From positions 218,034 through 282,033 of the forward strand of contig NZ_QFFN01000001.1 of assembly GCF_003129925.1 (NCBI RefSeq): a DNA stretch of 64,000 nt, written 5' to 3'. A program made the translations under genes and the position numbers. Positions within the stretch are counted from its first letter, which is position 1, and each line of letters begins with the position of its first letter. The notes beneath the pieces are model-generated. The model did no database searches, was not told where the DNA came from, and saw only the letters and a program-made list of their open reading frames with translations. This document shows positions 1-8,526 of the stretch, one piece after another. This DNA comes from Bifidobacterium catulorum. GTDB taxonomy: Bacteria > Actinomycetota > Actinomycetes > Actinomycetales > Bifidobacteriaceae.

Positions 1-345
1 ACGGCAGAAGACCGTGGCCAGATTCGAAAGCCCATAGTATCCGGCGTTTCTCAGGATGCCGAACGACACGGTCCCGCCTTCGCCGGTGAGCAACGCGTTC
101 ATGGCGGTCTCCGCCCCCAGCATGCCGTCCAGCAGACGCTTCGCCCACGGCAGCAACGTCGTTCCCGCCGTGGTGGGCACCAGACGACGTCCCCCACGCA
201 CGAACAACGGCAGTTCGTACGTCGATTCGATCTTGCGGACCAGTTCCGAAACCGTGGGCTGCGTCATGCCGAGATATTCGGCGGCCGCGGTGAACGACCC
301 CAACGTGGCGGCATAGTAGAACGCCTGCAGCTGTGTTACGGTCAT
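1..345 (-). CDS. LysR-family transcriptional regulator (N-terminal part, cut by window edge)
   Basis: The reverse strand from 345 encodes the start of a LysR-type regulator: a winged helix-turn-helix with the family pattern (QLQAFYYAATLGSFTAAA, then TQPTVSELVRKIE). Only about 115 residues lie in the window and the effector-binding domain is beyond position 1. I chose the ATG at 345, where the HTH begins. In-frame ATGs at 423, 432, 435 and 444 would add 26-33 atypical residues and run into the dyad at 440-460. It is divergent from the aspartase gene, so by analogy with the family it probably controls aspartase and itself; that role is inferred. Confidence 0.85.
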   Translation of the reverse strand, partial: MTVTQLQAFYYAATLGSFTAAAEYLGMTQPTVSELVRKIESTYELPLFVRGGRRLVPTTAGTTLLPWAKRLLDGMLGAETAMNALLTGEGGTVSFGILRNAGYYGLSNLATVFCR

Positions 346-439
346 GTAACCTTTACGACCGCTCAACGACGGGGCGCCTCCCGCTTCGGAACCATTGTTT
401 TGCCGTGATTGCAACGTTTTCATACGACGCATCATAAAC

Positions 440-460
440 AACATAGGTTTTCCCTATGTT
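440..460. promoter_or_regulatory. Perfect dyad in the LysR/aspartase intergenic region, likely LysR operator
   Basis: Two 8-bp arms, AACATAGG and CCTATGTT, flank a 5-bp spacer and match perfectly. The dyad contains the T-N11-A core typical of LysR-type binding boxes (T at 444, A at 456). It lies between the divergent regulator and aspA. Function is inferred from position and symmetry. Confidence 0.6.
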
Positions 461-593
461 AATTCAAGGAAGTGGTGCTCTTGTACGATACCATCGCACT
501 GCGTATGGTCATGAACTGTCGCCGCACCGAGCGGCGACGCAACAGCACAGAACCAGGGGCCGACACGACCGGACCATCAGGGAGGGCAAAAAC

Positions 594-2033
594 ATGACCG
601 CCGCCATTCTCACACCAGCACACGCCACCGCATCCGCCGATGCCACACGGACCGAACACGACTGCATCGGCGAACTGCAGGTCCCACTGAACGCGTACTG
701 GGGCATCCACACGCAGCGGGCCATCGAGAACTTCCCCGTCTCCGGCGTGCCGGTCAGTCGTCACCCCGAGCTCATCCAGGCCTATGCGCTCGTCAAGCAG
801 GCATGCGCCCGCGCCAACGTACGGCTCGGCGGCATCACCACGACGCAGGGACGGCTCATCGATGCAGCATGCCGGGACATCTATAACGGCGGGTTCAACG
901 ACCAGTTCCCCGTGGACGTCCTGCAGGGCGGCGCCGGAACCAGCACCAACATGAACATGAACGAAGTCATCGCCAACCGGGCCCTCGAAATCGGCGGCCA
1001 CCACAAAGGCGATTATGCGATCATCCACCCCAATGACACCGTGAACAAATCGCAATCGACCAACGACACCTATCCGGCTGCCGTCCGGCTCGCCCTCATC
1101 TTCGCGCTGCGCGCGCTCATCCGCAGCTGCGACGCGCTGGCCATGTCGTTCCTGGCCCTCTCACACCGCACCGAAGACATCGTCAAACTCGGACGCACCC
1201 AGCTCCAAGACGCCGTCCCCATGACCTTCGGTCAGGAATTCGGGGCATTCCACACCGTACTCGCCAACGACTCGCACAAGCTTAACGACGAAATCGCCAG
1301 ACTCGCCGTAGTCAACCTCGGCGGAACCGCCATCGGCACCGGCATCTGCGCCGACGCCAGATTCCGCGGACTCGTCACCAAAGAACTGCGCAACGTCTCC
1401 GGCATCCCCGCCAGCGCGGCCGATGACCCCATCGCCGCCACCAGCGACATGGCCGATTTCGTCGACACCTCATCGCACATCAAACGACTCGCCGTGCACC
1501 TCGGCAAAATCGCCAACGACATCCGCCTGCTCACCAGCGGACCCCAGGCGGGCCTCGTGGAGATCCACATCCCCGCACGACAGGCCGGATCGTCCATCAT
1601 GCCCGGCAAGATCAACCCGGTCATCCCCGAATGCGTGAACCAAAGCGTATTCACCGTGATGGGCATGGACACCACCGTAAGCTGCGCGGCCGAAGCCGGG
1701 CAGCTCCAGCTCAACGCCTTCGAACCGGTTATCGCCCACTCCCTGCTCGACGGCATGCGCATCCTCGCCCATGCCATGGACACCCTTCGCACCAACTGTG
1801 TCGAAGGCATCACCGTCAACGAGCAGATCGGTCTCGTCCGCGCCACCAATAGCGCGTCGCTGGCCACATCGCTCAACGGATACGTCGGCTATGAGGAGGC
1901 CGTACGTCTGGCGAAGAAAGCCCTCGCCGAGGGCCGCAGCGTCCATGACGTGGCCGTGGACGAGGGCGTGGTGCGCAGGGAGATTCTCGACGACGTGCTC
2001 GATCCGCTCAAGCTCACGCGTCTGGGACGCTAG
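594..2033 (+). CDS. aspA: Aspartate ammonia-lyase (aspartase)
   Basis: A 479-residue member of the fumarase/aspartase superfamily. It deaminates L-aspartate to fumarate and ammonia in the cytoplasm as a homotetramer. The superfamily signature GSSIMPGKINP starts at residue 332 and holds the catalytic serine loop. Upstream are the substrate-binding stretches GGAGTSTNMNMNE and NKSQSTNDTYP, which favour aspartase over fumarase or argininosuccinate lyase. The frame is open back to 456, but the ATG at 594 is chosen because GGGAGGG precedes it and the family N-terminus starts there; the earlier ATG lies inside the operator dyad. Fumarase remains a less likely alternative. Confidence 0.88.
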   Translation: MTAAILTPAHATASADATRTEHDCIGELQVPLNAYWGIHTQRAIENFPVSGVPVSRHPELIQAYALVKQACARANVRLGGITTTQGRLIDAACRDIYNGGFNDQFPVDVLQGGAGTSTNMNMNEVIANRALEIGGHHKGDYAIIHPNDTVNKSQSTNDTYPAAVRLALIFALRALIRSCDALAMSFLALSHRTEDIVKLGRTQLQDAVPMTFGQEFGAFHTVLANDSHKLNDEIARLAVVNLGGTAIGTGICADARFRGLVTKELRNVSGIPASAADDPIAATSDMADFVDTSSHIKRLAVHLGKIANDIRLLTSGPQAGLVEIHIPARQAGSSIMPGKINPVIPECVNQSVFTVMGMDTTVSCAAEAGQLQLNAFEPVIAHSLLDGMRILAHAMDTLRTNCVEGITVNEQIGLVRATNSASLATSLNGYVGYEEAVRLAKKALAEGRSVHDVAVDEGVVRREILDDVLDPLKLTRLGR

Positions 2034-2051
2034 CCGCCAGTCGCCGGACCG

Positions 2052-2960
2052 CTAGTCCACGCGGAAATCCCAAGGGTCCGTATTGGTTCCGGACAACGCC
2101 ACCGGCACCGTGACGCCATACGCCCGCTCGATGGCCGAACTCACATCGCCGACGAGATAATGGAACAGGGACCGTTCGATGGCCGAATGGGGCGTGTTGA
2201 TCAACGCAGGCCGCGGCATGGCGTCCCCCGGGATATCCGACAGCCCACGTCGGCGCAGGCGCGCCTCATACCGCGCCTGCTGCCACGCGTCGGTCGCGGG
2301 ATGATGTCGCAGATCGCTGGTGATGTACACGTCGGCTCCGCTGGCACGCACCTCGTCGAACAGCGAATCACCGGAGCCGGGAAGCGTGGCCACGAGCCGC
2401 ACCAGCTGCTCCGGGTCCCCGGCGACCTGCACGCCCAGATTCGTCCTCGGCAGCAAATCGGCCACACGATGAGCCAGATCATACAGGCTCATGGGCTCGG
2501 GCAGCGATCCCACACGTCCCAGACCGACCGGGAATTCGGCATGGTCGTCGTGGATGGGCACCAGTGGGCGCTGGTCGGTCAGCCCCAGACGGTCGGCGAA
2601 GGCGTGCGCGGTTCCGCGATGCGCCGAATCGGCGTTCGTGTGCCCCACCCACAACGCGCAACGATGCTCGACGAGACGATTGACGATGGCACCACGGAAT
2701 CCCAGTCCGCCGACCTCATGGACGGCACGGAAGAACAACGGATGATGGGTGATGAGCAGGTTCGCGCCGGCCTCGATCGCCTCGTCGACGATATCCGGCG
2801 TCGGATCGACCGCGCAGTATATTCCCTTCACCGTCCATGACGGGTCGCCGACGATGAGACCCGGCGCATCCCAGTCCTCGGCATAGCGCAGCGGATACAA
2901 CGTTTCCAGAACATCCACGACCTGCTTCACGTTGACGGGCGCATTGATGGAACCAGCCAT
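2052..2960 (-). CDS. Nif3-like dinuclear metal-centre hexameric protein
   Basis: A 302-residue protein of the NIF3/YbgI family, often labelled GTP cyclohydrolase I type 2-like although the in vivo reaction is not established. Metal-binding motifs are visible: ITHHP at about residues 70-74, and HTNAD with H107 and D111. The C-terminal HSAIE segment would supply the last ligands. It is shorter than family members that carry an inserted PII-like domain. It lies 56 bp downstream of polA on the same strand and converges with aspA (18-bp gap), so it may be transcribed with polA. Confidence 0.85.
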   Translation of the reverse strand: MAGSINAPVNVKQVVDVLETLYPLRYAEDWDAPGLIVGDPSWTVKGIYCAVDPTPDIVDEAIEAGANLLITHHPLFFRAVHEVGGLGFRGAIVNRLVEHRCALWVGHTNADSAHRGTAHAFADRLGLTDQRPLVPIHDDHAEFPVGLGRVGSLPEPMSLYDLAHRVADLLPRTNLGVQVAGDPEQLVRLVATLPGSGDSLFDEVRASGADVYITSDLRHHPATDAWQQARYEARLRRRGLSDIPGDAMPRPALINTPHSAIERSLFHYLVGDVSSAIERAYGVTVPVALSGTNTDPWDFRVD

Positions 2961-3016
2961 GATGGAATCCTTCCTTCGAATCGATGGGGCAGCGCGACGG
3001 CGCCGGATGGATGGCG

Positions 3017-5872
3017 TCAGTGCGCGGCGAGCTGCCAGTCATCCCCGATGCCGGTGGAGACGTCGAGCGGCACATCGAGGTCGACGGCATGCTCCATCGC
3101 GTCACGGACCACCTCCGTGGCCCGATCGCCTTCCCCTGGGGCGATCTCCAACACGAGTTCGTCATGGATCTGCAGGATGATGCGGCTGCGCAGGCCGTGT
3201 CCGCGAAGTTCCGAATCCGCCTTGATCATGGCGATCTTCATGATGTCGGCGGCGGTACCCTGGATCGGCGCATTGAGGGCCGCCCGCTCGGCGGCGTCGC
3301 GGACCCTACGATTGCCGGATTTCAGACCGGGGAAATACCGGCGACGTCCGAACATCGTCTCCGTGTACCCGTTGTTGCGGGCCTGAGACACCAGACCCTC
3401 AAGGTATTCATGCACCTTGCCGAACGTGGCGAAGTACTTGTCCTTCAACACATCGGCCTCGGCCGGCGAGATCTTGAGCTGCTGGGCAAGACCATAGGTG
3501 CTCAGCCCATAGGCGAGGCCATAGCTCATGGCCTTGACGTGGGAGCGCTGGTCCCCCGTGATGTCGTCCATCGGAATCTCATACACCAGCGAGGCCACAT
3601 ACCGGTGGAAATCGGCCCCCGACCGGAACGCCTCGATGAGGGACTCGTCGCCGGAGCAGTGCGCCATGATACGCAGCTCCACCTGGGAGTAGTCGCAGCT
3701 CATCAGGGAGACGAACCCCTCCCCCGGCACGAACGCGCCGCGTATCTCACGCCCGGCCGCATTGCGGTTGGGGATGTTCTGCAGGTTGGGCGCGGCGGAA
3801 CTCAGTCTGCCCGTTGCGGCGACCGTCTGCTCGAACGTGGTGTGGATACGCCCGTCATCATGGTTGACCTCGTCGAGCAGGCTCTGCACGATCTGCTTGA
3901 GCTTGTTGGTCTCACGATGCCGCAGCAGCGCCACGAGGAACGTCGACGCCCGTTCGTTGTTCACATTGCGTACGGCAAGCTCCTGCAATGCGGCGGCGTC
4001 CGTGGTGTATCCGCCGGATTTCGTCTTGCGGGTGCCGCGAAGCCGCATGTCATCGAACAGCACGGCCTGCAGCTGCTTGGGACTTTGCAGGTTGATGCGT
4101 TTGCCAGCGGACTGCCACGCCTGCTCCTGCGCTTCCCGGGCCTCGGTGGCGAAACGGTCGCGCATGCCGATCAGTCGGCCTTCGTCGACGGCGGCGCCGA
4201 CGGATTCCATGGCTGCAAGCACCTGCGAGACAGGAATCTCCACGGTGTGCAGCAAGGCGTATTGGCCGCGCTGCACCGTCATGGGGACGAGACGGCGCGT
4301 CAATTCGACGACATACGCGGCCTGCCGGGCCAACGCGTCATCCATGGCGGCATCCTGCGCATTGTCATCGGCGTCATCTACCTCGTCAAAAGCGAGCTCC
4401 CCCTGGGCGGGCCGGTCCTGCTCGGGAGGAACGACATCGAGGAAATGCACGGCGGCCGCATCCAGGGATTCGGGATGATAGTCGGATTCCACGAGATAGC
4501 CGGCGAGCTGCGTATCGAACCATGGATGGGGAACGTCGACGCCGACGGACGCGAGCAGATGACGCTGCTCCTTGTACCCGTGCACGGCGAGGGCGCCGGA
4601 ATGCGAGGACAGCAGCGAATGGATCGCGTCACGACACAGTTCCACCCTGCTCCGATCCAATATGACGGCATGATTATCCGGTGCCGTCACGATAAGGGAG
4701 GTGAGACGGCTTGTCCCGAGTCTGGTCGATCCGACGGCGTGCATGACCCAGAACGATTCGACAGTATGGGTCGGGTCGTCGAGGGCGTCGGCGTCATCAG
4801 CGACGACGCACGGCCGAATCACTCCGGCGATATGCTCATCCGCCCATGAACGGAATGATTCGGGGAGCACGCCGTCCTCCGTGGCAAGCCTGTCCACCCG
4901 CGGCTCGACGATCTCCTGACTCGTGGCCTCATCAGTGTAATCCGGACCGGCGACCCCTTCGGGGAACGCCTTGAGAATCCTTGACTTGGTCCGGGGGCCG
5001 AACTCAAGACGCGAGAACAGTTTGTCGAGGGCTGTGAGATTCGGCTGGGATAGCACAAGTTCGGCAAGGTCGACGCCAAGGTCGAGATCCCGTACCAGCG
5101 CGTTGACCTGACGGTTCAGCTTCACCTGCTCGATGTGTTCGCGCAGCGCCTCGCCCTTTTTGCCCTTGATCTCGTCCGCATGCTCGATGATGCCTTCGAG
5201 CGAGCCGAACTGGTTGAGCCACTTGGCCGCGAATCCGTCGCCCACCCCGGGAACGCCGGGGATGTTGTCGGCGGTCTCGCCGCGCAACGCAGCAAGATCG
5301 GGATACTGCCGCGGGGAGACCTTATACTTCTCCTCGACGGACTGCGGCGTCATGTGCTTGAGGTCCTTGAAATGATGCCCCGGATACAGCACGGTGATCT
5401 TGTCGTCGATCAGCTGGAAGGCATCCCTGTCGCCGGACAGGACCAGCGTGTCGAATCCGGAGTCCTCCCCCATCGACGCAAGCGAGCCGATGACGTCATC
5501 GCCCTCATAGCCCGGCTTTTCGATGTAGGTGACGCCAAGCGCCTTCAGCATGTCCTGAATGACGGGAAGCTGCTCAAGCAGGTCCTCCGGCGCGGCGTCA
5601 CGCGTACCTTTGTACTGAGGCAGCAACTCGTTGCGGAACGTGCCGCCCTTGACGTCGAACGCAACCGCCACGTGAGTGGGCCGCTCATCGAGAATCACCC
5701 TCGAAAGCATGTTGGCGAAGCCCCACACCGCATTGGTGGCAAGACCCGACTCCGTGCTGAAATTCTCGACGGGCAATGCAAAATAAGCGCGGAACGCCAG
5801 CGAATGCCCATCGACGACAAGCAGCCTCCCGTCTGCCACCGCCGTATCCGTCTCCTGCGAGGACAGAACCAT
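3017..5872 (-). CDS. polA: DNA polymerase I
   Basis: A 951-residue family A polymerase for Okazaki-fragment maturation and repair synthesis. The N-terminal 5'-3' exonuclease starts with LLVVDGHSLAFRAYFALP and has a helix-hairpin-helix region (NIPGVPGVG). The polymerase core shows motif A (DYSQVELRI), motif B (KAMSYGLAYG) and motif C (QIHDELVLE). The middle domain lacks the acidic DxE of a working 3'-5' proofreading site (FWVMHAV occupies that place), as is common in actinobacterial Pol I. The start at 5872 has AAAGGAG four bases upstream. pdtaR follows in the opposite genomic direction of reading only by position: it lies just beyond 5924 on the same strand, upstream of polA. Confidence 0.96.
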   Translation of the reverse strand: MVLSSQETDTAVADGRLLVVDGHSLAFRAYFALPVENFSTESGLATNAVWGFANMLSRVILDERPTHVAVAFDVKGGTFRNELLPQYKGTRDAAPEDLLEQLPVIQDMLKALGVTYIEKPGYEGDDVIGSLASMGEDSGFDTLVLSGDRDAFQLIDDKITVLYPGHHFKDLKHMTPQSVEEKYKVSPRQYPDLAALRGETADNIPGVPGVGDGFAAKWLNQFGSLEGIIEHADEIKGKKGEALREHIEQVKLNRQVNALVRDLDLGVDLAELVLSQPNLTALDKLFSRLEFGPRTKSRILKAFPEGVAGPDYTDEATSQEIVEPRVDRLATEDGVLPESFRSWADEHIAGVIRPCVVADDADALDDPTHTVESFWVMHAVGSTRLGTSRLTSLIVTAPDNHAVILDRSRVELCRDAIHSLLSSHSGALAVHGYKEQRHLLASVGVDVPHPWFDTQLAGYLVESDYHPESLDAAAVHFLDVVPPEQDRPAQGELAFDEVDDADDNAQDAAMDDALARQAAYVVELTRRLVPMTVQRGQYALLHTVEIPVSQVLAAMESVGAAVDEGRLIGMRDRFATEAREAQEQAWQSAGKRINLQSPKQLQAVLFDDMRLRGTRKTKSGGYTTDAAALQELAVRNVNNERASTFLVALLRHRETNKLKQIVQSLLDEVNHDDGRIHTTFEQTVAATGRLSSAAPNLQNIPNRNAAGREIRGAFVPGEGFVSLMSCDYSQVELRIMAHCSGDESLIEAFRSGADFHRYVASLVYEIPMDDITGDQRSHVKAMSYGLAYGLSTYGLAQQLKISPAEADVLKDKYFATFGKVHEYLEGLVSQARNNGYTETMFGRRRYFPGLKSGNRRVRDAAERAALNAPIQGTAADIMKIAMIKADSELRGHGLRSRIILQIHDELVLEIAPGEGDRATEVVRDAMEHAVDLDVPLDVSTGIGDDWQLAAH

Positions 5873-5924
5873 GAGACTCCTTTGCCGTTGCTATAACAGT
5901 CTTGTATTTATATGTGTATGACTA

Positions 5925-6536
5925 TCAGCCCTGCACCTGCTCGATGACGGCGTCGGCGACTTCCTGCATGGTCAGACGACGGTCCATGGACGTCTTCTGA
6001 ATCCAACGGAACGCCTCGGATTCGGTCAGTCCCATGTTCTCCATGAGCAGACCCTTGGCACGGTCCACACGCTTACGCGCCTCGAACCGGGCCTTCATGT
6101 CGGACACCTCGTCACGCAATGCGTTCATCTGATCGAAGCGGCTGATGGCCACCTCAAGCGCCGGGAACAGCTTTTCGGGGACGAACGGCTTGACGACATA
6201 GGCCATGGCACCGGCGTCTGCGGCCTTCTCCACAAGATTCTGCTGCGAGAAGGCGGTCAGCATGACGACGGGGGCGAGATTCTCCTCCGCGATCTCCTTG
6301 GCGGCGGTGATGCCGTCCTTGCCGGGCATCTTGACGTCCATGACGACGACGTCGGGGACAAGCTCCTTGACCAGATCGACGGCCTCCTGACCACTGGCGG
6401 CCTCGCCGACCACATCATATCCGGCACCGCGCAGGGATTCGACGATATCAAGACGAATAAGGGCTTCATCCTCAGCCACGACCACGGTTCGGCCCTTGGA
6501 ATCGTCAACCATCTCATCAACGTCCATGTCTGCCAT
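5925..6536 (-). CDS. pdtaR: ANTAR-domain response regulator (PdtaR-type)
   Basis: A 203-residue cytoplasmic regulator. The N-terminal receiver has acidic E22/D23, phospho-acceptor D67 in VVVMDVKMPG, T94 and K117. The C-terminal third is an ANTAR RNA-binding domain (AKGLLMENMG...EAFRWIQ...), a fold that binds paired hairpins in transcripts to prevent termination. The probable partner kinase is the PdtaS-like protein at 35490-36974. The order polA-pdtaR-tRNA-Leu-pyk resembles the mycobacterial locus, which supports the assignment. There are 52 bp between this gene and polA downstream. Confidence 0.93.
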   Translation of the reverse strand: MADMDVDEMVDDSKGRTVVVAEDEALIRLDIVESLRGAGYDVVGEAASGQEAVDLVKELVPDVVVMDVKMPGKDGITAAKEIAEENLAPVVMLTAFSQQNLVEKAADAGAMAYVVKPFVPEKLFPALEVAISRFDQMNALRDEVSDMKARFEARKRVDRAKGLLMENMGLTESEAFRWIQKTSMDRRLTMQEVADAVIEQVQG

Positions 6537-6589
6537 TTCCGCCCCTTTCAGTTATGATCAGCGAAATTGCTTCCTTGCTTATCAGCCAG

Positions 6590-6663
6590 TGCCCCGGGTG
6601 GGACTCGAACCCACACTGTACAGATTTTGAGGCTGTCTCCTCTACCAATTGGGATACCGGGGC
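6590..6663 (-). tRNA. tRNA-Leu (anticodon CAA), short variable loop
   Basis: A 74-nt cloverleaf read on the minus strand. The acceptor is GCCCCGG/CCGGGGC with discriminator A; there is a D-arm with TTGG, anticodon loop CTCAAAA (CAA), a 5-nt variable loop, and T-arm GTGGG-TTCGAGT-CCCAC. The anticodon stem has one C-T mismatch next to the loop. CCA is not encoded. The anticodon says leucine, but the long variable arm of ordinary tRNA-Leu is absent (see findings). It sits between pyk and pdtaR. Confidence 0.85.
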
Positions 6664-6706
6664 ATTCCCCAAGGGATGTTACACTACTTTGTTTCGCTTG
6701 ACAAAC

Positions 6707-6754
6707 ATACGGGACCTGTCTGCGTGTTCCGTGTCGCGCAGACAGGTCCCGTAT
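6707..6754 (-). terminator. Stem-loop downstream of pyk
   Basis: A perfect 18-bp inverted repeat (6707-6724 with 6737-6754) around a 12-nt loop, just past the pyk stop codon. On the minus strand a short GTTTGTC follows, so the U-tract is weak. It would separate pyk from the tRNA-Leu gene. Confidence 0.65.
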
Positions 6755-6794
6755 GGTTCGCTCGGAATGATGCTACCGAATCATCGACGCAGCA

Positions 6795-8237
6795 TCAGGC
6801 CTTGTGGCCGACGGTGTGCACGTAGATGGAATCGGTGCTGCCCGGCTTGTGGTCACCTTGGGAGCAGCTGAGCACGACGATGCGATCGCCGTCCTCGACC
6901 TTGCCGGCGGCCTTCAGCGTGGCGTCGGTGAGGGTCATGACTTCCTTGCGGGTCATGTCGTGGTAGTCCTTGTCGAGCAGGAACGCCTCGGTGCCCCAGC
7001 TCAGGGCCAGCCAGTGATAGGTGTGCTCGTTGGCGGTCAGGGCGTAGATCGGGGCGGCCGGACGCTCACGGGAGACGCGGTGCACGGTGTCACCGGTCTG
7101 GGAGAAGGCGACGATGGCCTTGGCGTTGAGCTTGTCGGCGAGGTCCACGGCGGCGGAGGAGACGGCGCCGGACTTGGACATGTCGAGGTTGTTGAGGTCC
7201 GGGATGCGGTCGAAGCCGTGGGAGGTGGCGTACTCGGAGATGCGGGCCATGGTGGCGACGGTCTCGGTCGGGTACTCGCCGACGGCGGTCTCGTTGGAGG
7301 TCATGGTGGCGTCGGCGCCGTCAAGCACGGCGTTGGCGCAGTCGGAGGCCTCGGCGCGGGACGGCACCGGGGAGTGGACCATGGAACCGAGAACCTCGGT
7401 GGCCACGATGACGGGCTTGGCGTACTTGCGGGCCAGCTCGATGATGCGCTTGGTGGCCAGCGGCACCTCCTCCAGCGGGCACTCGACGGCCATGTCGCCG
7501 CGGGCGGCCATGATGCCGTCGAAGGCCTTGACGATGTCCTCAAGGTTCTCAAGGGCCTGCGGCTTCTCGATCTTGGCGACGATCGGAATGCGGCGTCCCT
7601 CCTCGTCCATGATCTCGTGGGCGCGGTCGATGTCGGAGGCGAAGCGCACGAAGGACATGGCGATGATGTCGGCGCCGGTGCGGATGGCCCAACGAAGGTC
7701 GGCCTCGTCCTTCTCGGTCAGTGCGGGCAGGCTCACGGCCACGCCCGGGAGGTTGATGCCCTTGTGGGAGGAGACCGGTCCGGCCACGACGACCTTGGTG
7801 TGGACGTTGTTGCCTTCGACCTTGGTGACCTCAAGACGGACCTTGCCGTCGTCGATCAGAATCGGGTCGCCGGGGTGGCAGTCGCCCGGAAGGCCCTTGA
7901 ACGTGGTGGAGGTGATGTGCTCGTCGCCCTCGATGTCGTCGGTCGTGATGACGAACTCCTGGCCCTCCTTGAGGATGACCTTGTCTTCACCGTCAGCGTT
8001 CTTCTTAAACCAGCCGCAACGAATCTTCGGGCCCTGCAGATCAACCAGGGCGGCGACATTGCGACCAACGGTCTTGCCGGCCTCGCGGAGGTTGTTGTAG
8101 ACCTTCAGATGATCCTCGGGCGTGCCGTGGGAGCGGTTCAGTCGAGCAACGTCCATGCCAGCTTCGACGAGCTTGGTGATGTTCTCGAGAGACTCGGTGG
8201 CCGGTCCGATGGTATCTACGATCTTGGCTTTACGCAT
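6795..8237 (-). CDS. pyk: Pyruvate kinase
   Basis: A 480-residue cytoplasmic glycolytic enzyme converting phosphoenolpyruvate and ADP to pyruvate and ATP. It starts MRKAKIVDTIGPATES, with the substrate-binding RLNRSHG near residue 33, the catalytic lysine stretch IVAKIEKPQA, and the Mg-binding MAARGDMAVE. The A, B and C domains are complete and the length is normal for a bacterial type. Codon use is strongly biased, as expected for a highly expressed gene. In bifidobacteria this step closes the lower part of the fructose-6-phosphate shunt. Confidence 0.96.
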   Translation of the reverse strand: MRKAKIVDTIGPATESLENITKLVEAGMDVARLNRSHGTPEDHLKVYNNLREAGKTVGRNVAALVDLQGPKIRCGWFKKNADGEDKVILKEGQEFVITTDDIEGDEHITSTTFKGLPGDCHPGDPILIDDGKVRLEVTKVEGNNVHTKVVVAGPVSSHKGINLPGVAVSLPALTEKDEADLRWAIRTGADIIAMSFVRFASDIDRAHEIMDEEGRRIPIVAKIEKPQALENLEDIVKAFDGIMAARGDMAVECPLEEVPLATKRIIELARKYAKPVIVATEVLGSMVHSPVPSRAEASDCANAVLDGADATMTSNETAVGEYPTETVATMARISEYATSHGFDRIPDLNNLDMSKSGAVSSAAVDLADKLNAKAIVAFSQTGDTVHRVSRERPAAPIYALTANEHTYHWLALSWGTEAFLLDKDYHDMTRKEVMTLTDATLKAAGKVEDGDRIVVLSCSQGDHKPGSTDSIYVHTVGHKA

Positions 8238-8437
8238 ATTGCCTGCCTATTCCTTCTAGACGGACGGGGAACAGGGATGTCCCCGCTGTTGCCATGGATT
8301 AGCTTACTAGCTGTTCAAGACCTGACCGATAACCGCGGCGGCGTGTTGCATGAACGCCAGGATAACATACAGCGCACATCGCGCCACGTGGTCGTCCGGG
8401 CCGTCGTTTCAGGGTTGGACCCGTTAACGATAGCAAA

Positions 8438-8471
8438 CCGTCCCGCATCTCTTGCGGAGGATGCGGGACGG
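8438..8471 (-). terminator. Stem-loop downstream of the TerC-family gene
   Basis: A perfect 12-bp stem (CCGTCCCGCATC paired with GATGCGGGACGG) and a 10-nt loop. On the minus strand TTTGCT follows. It lies about 55 bp past the stop of the gene at 8527-9516. The remainder of 8238-8526 is the pyk leader and promoter region, with no gene that I can support. Confidence 0.55.
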
Positions 8472-8526
8472 ATTTCGGATTCATGATTCGTATGGCGCGG
8501 AATGCGGGAAGCCGGGGCGCCGACGG

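Noticed and set aside
2984..4849. 621-residue plus-strand open frame
   Set aside because: Antisense to polA; codon pattern is the mirror of a real gene, with His/Arg/Gly-rich nonsense sequence and no domain.
6804..8486. 560-residue plus-strand open frame
   Set aside because: Antisense shadow of pyk caused by high G+C; Gly/Val/Asp repetitive composition.
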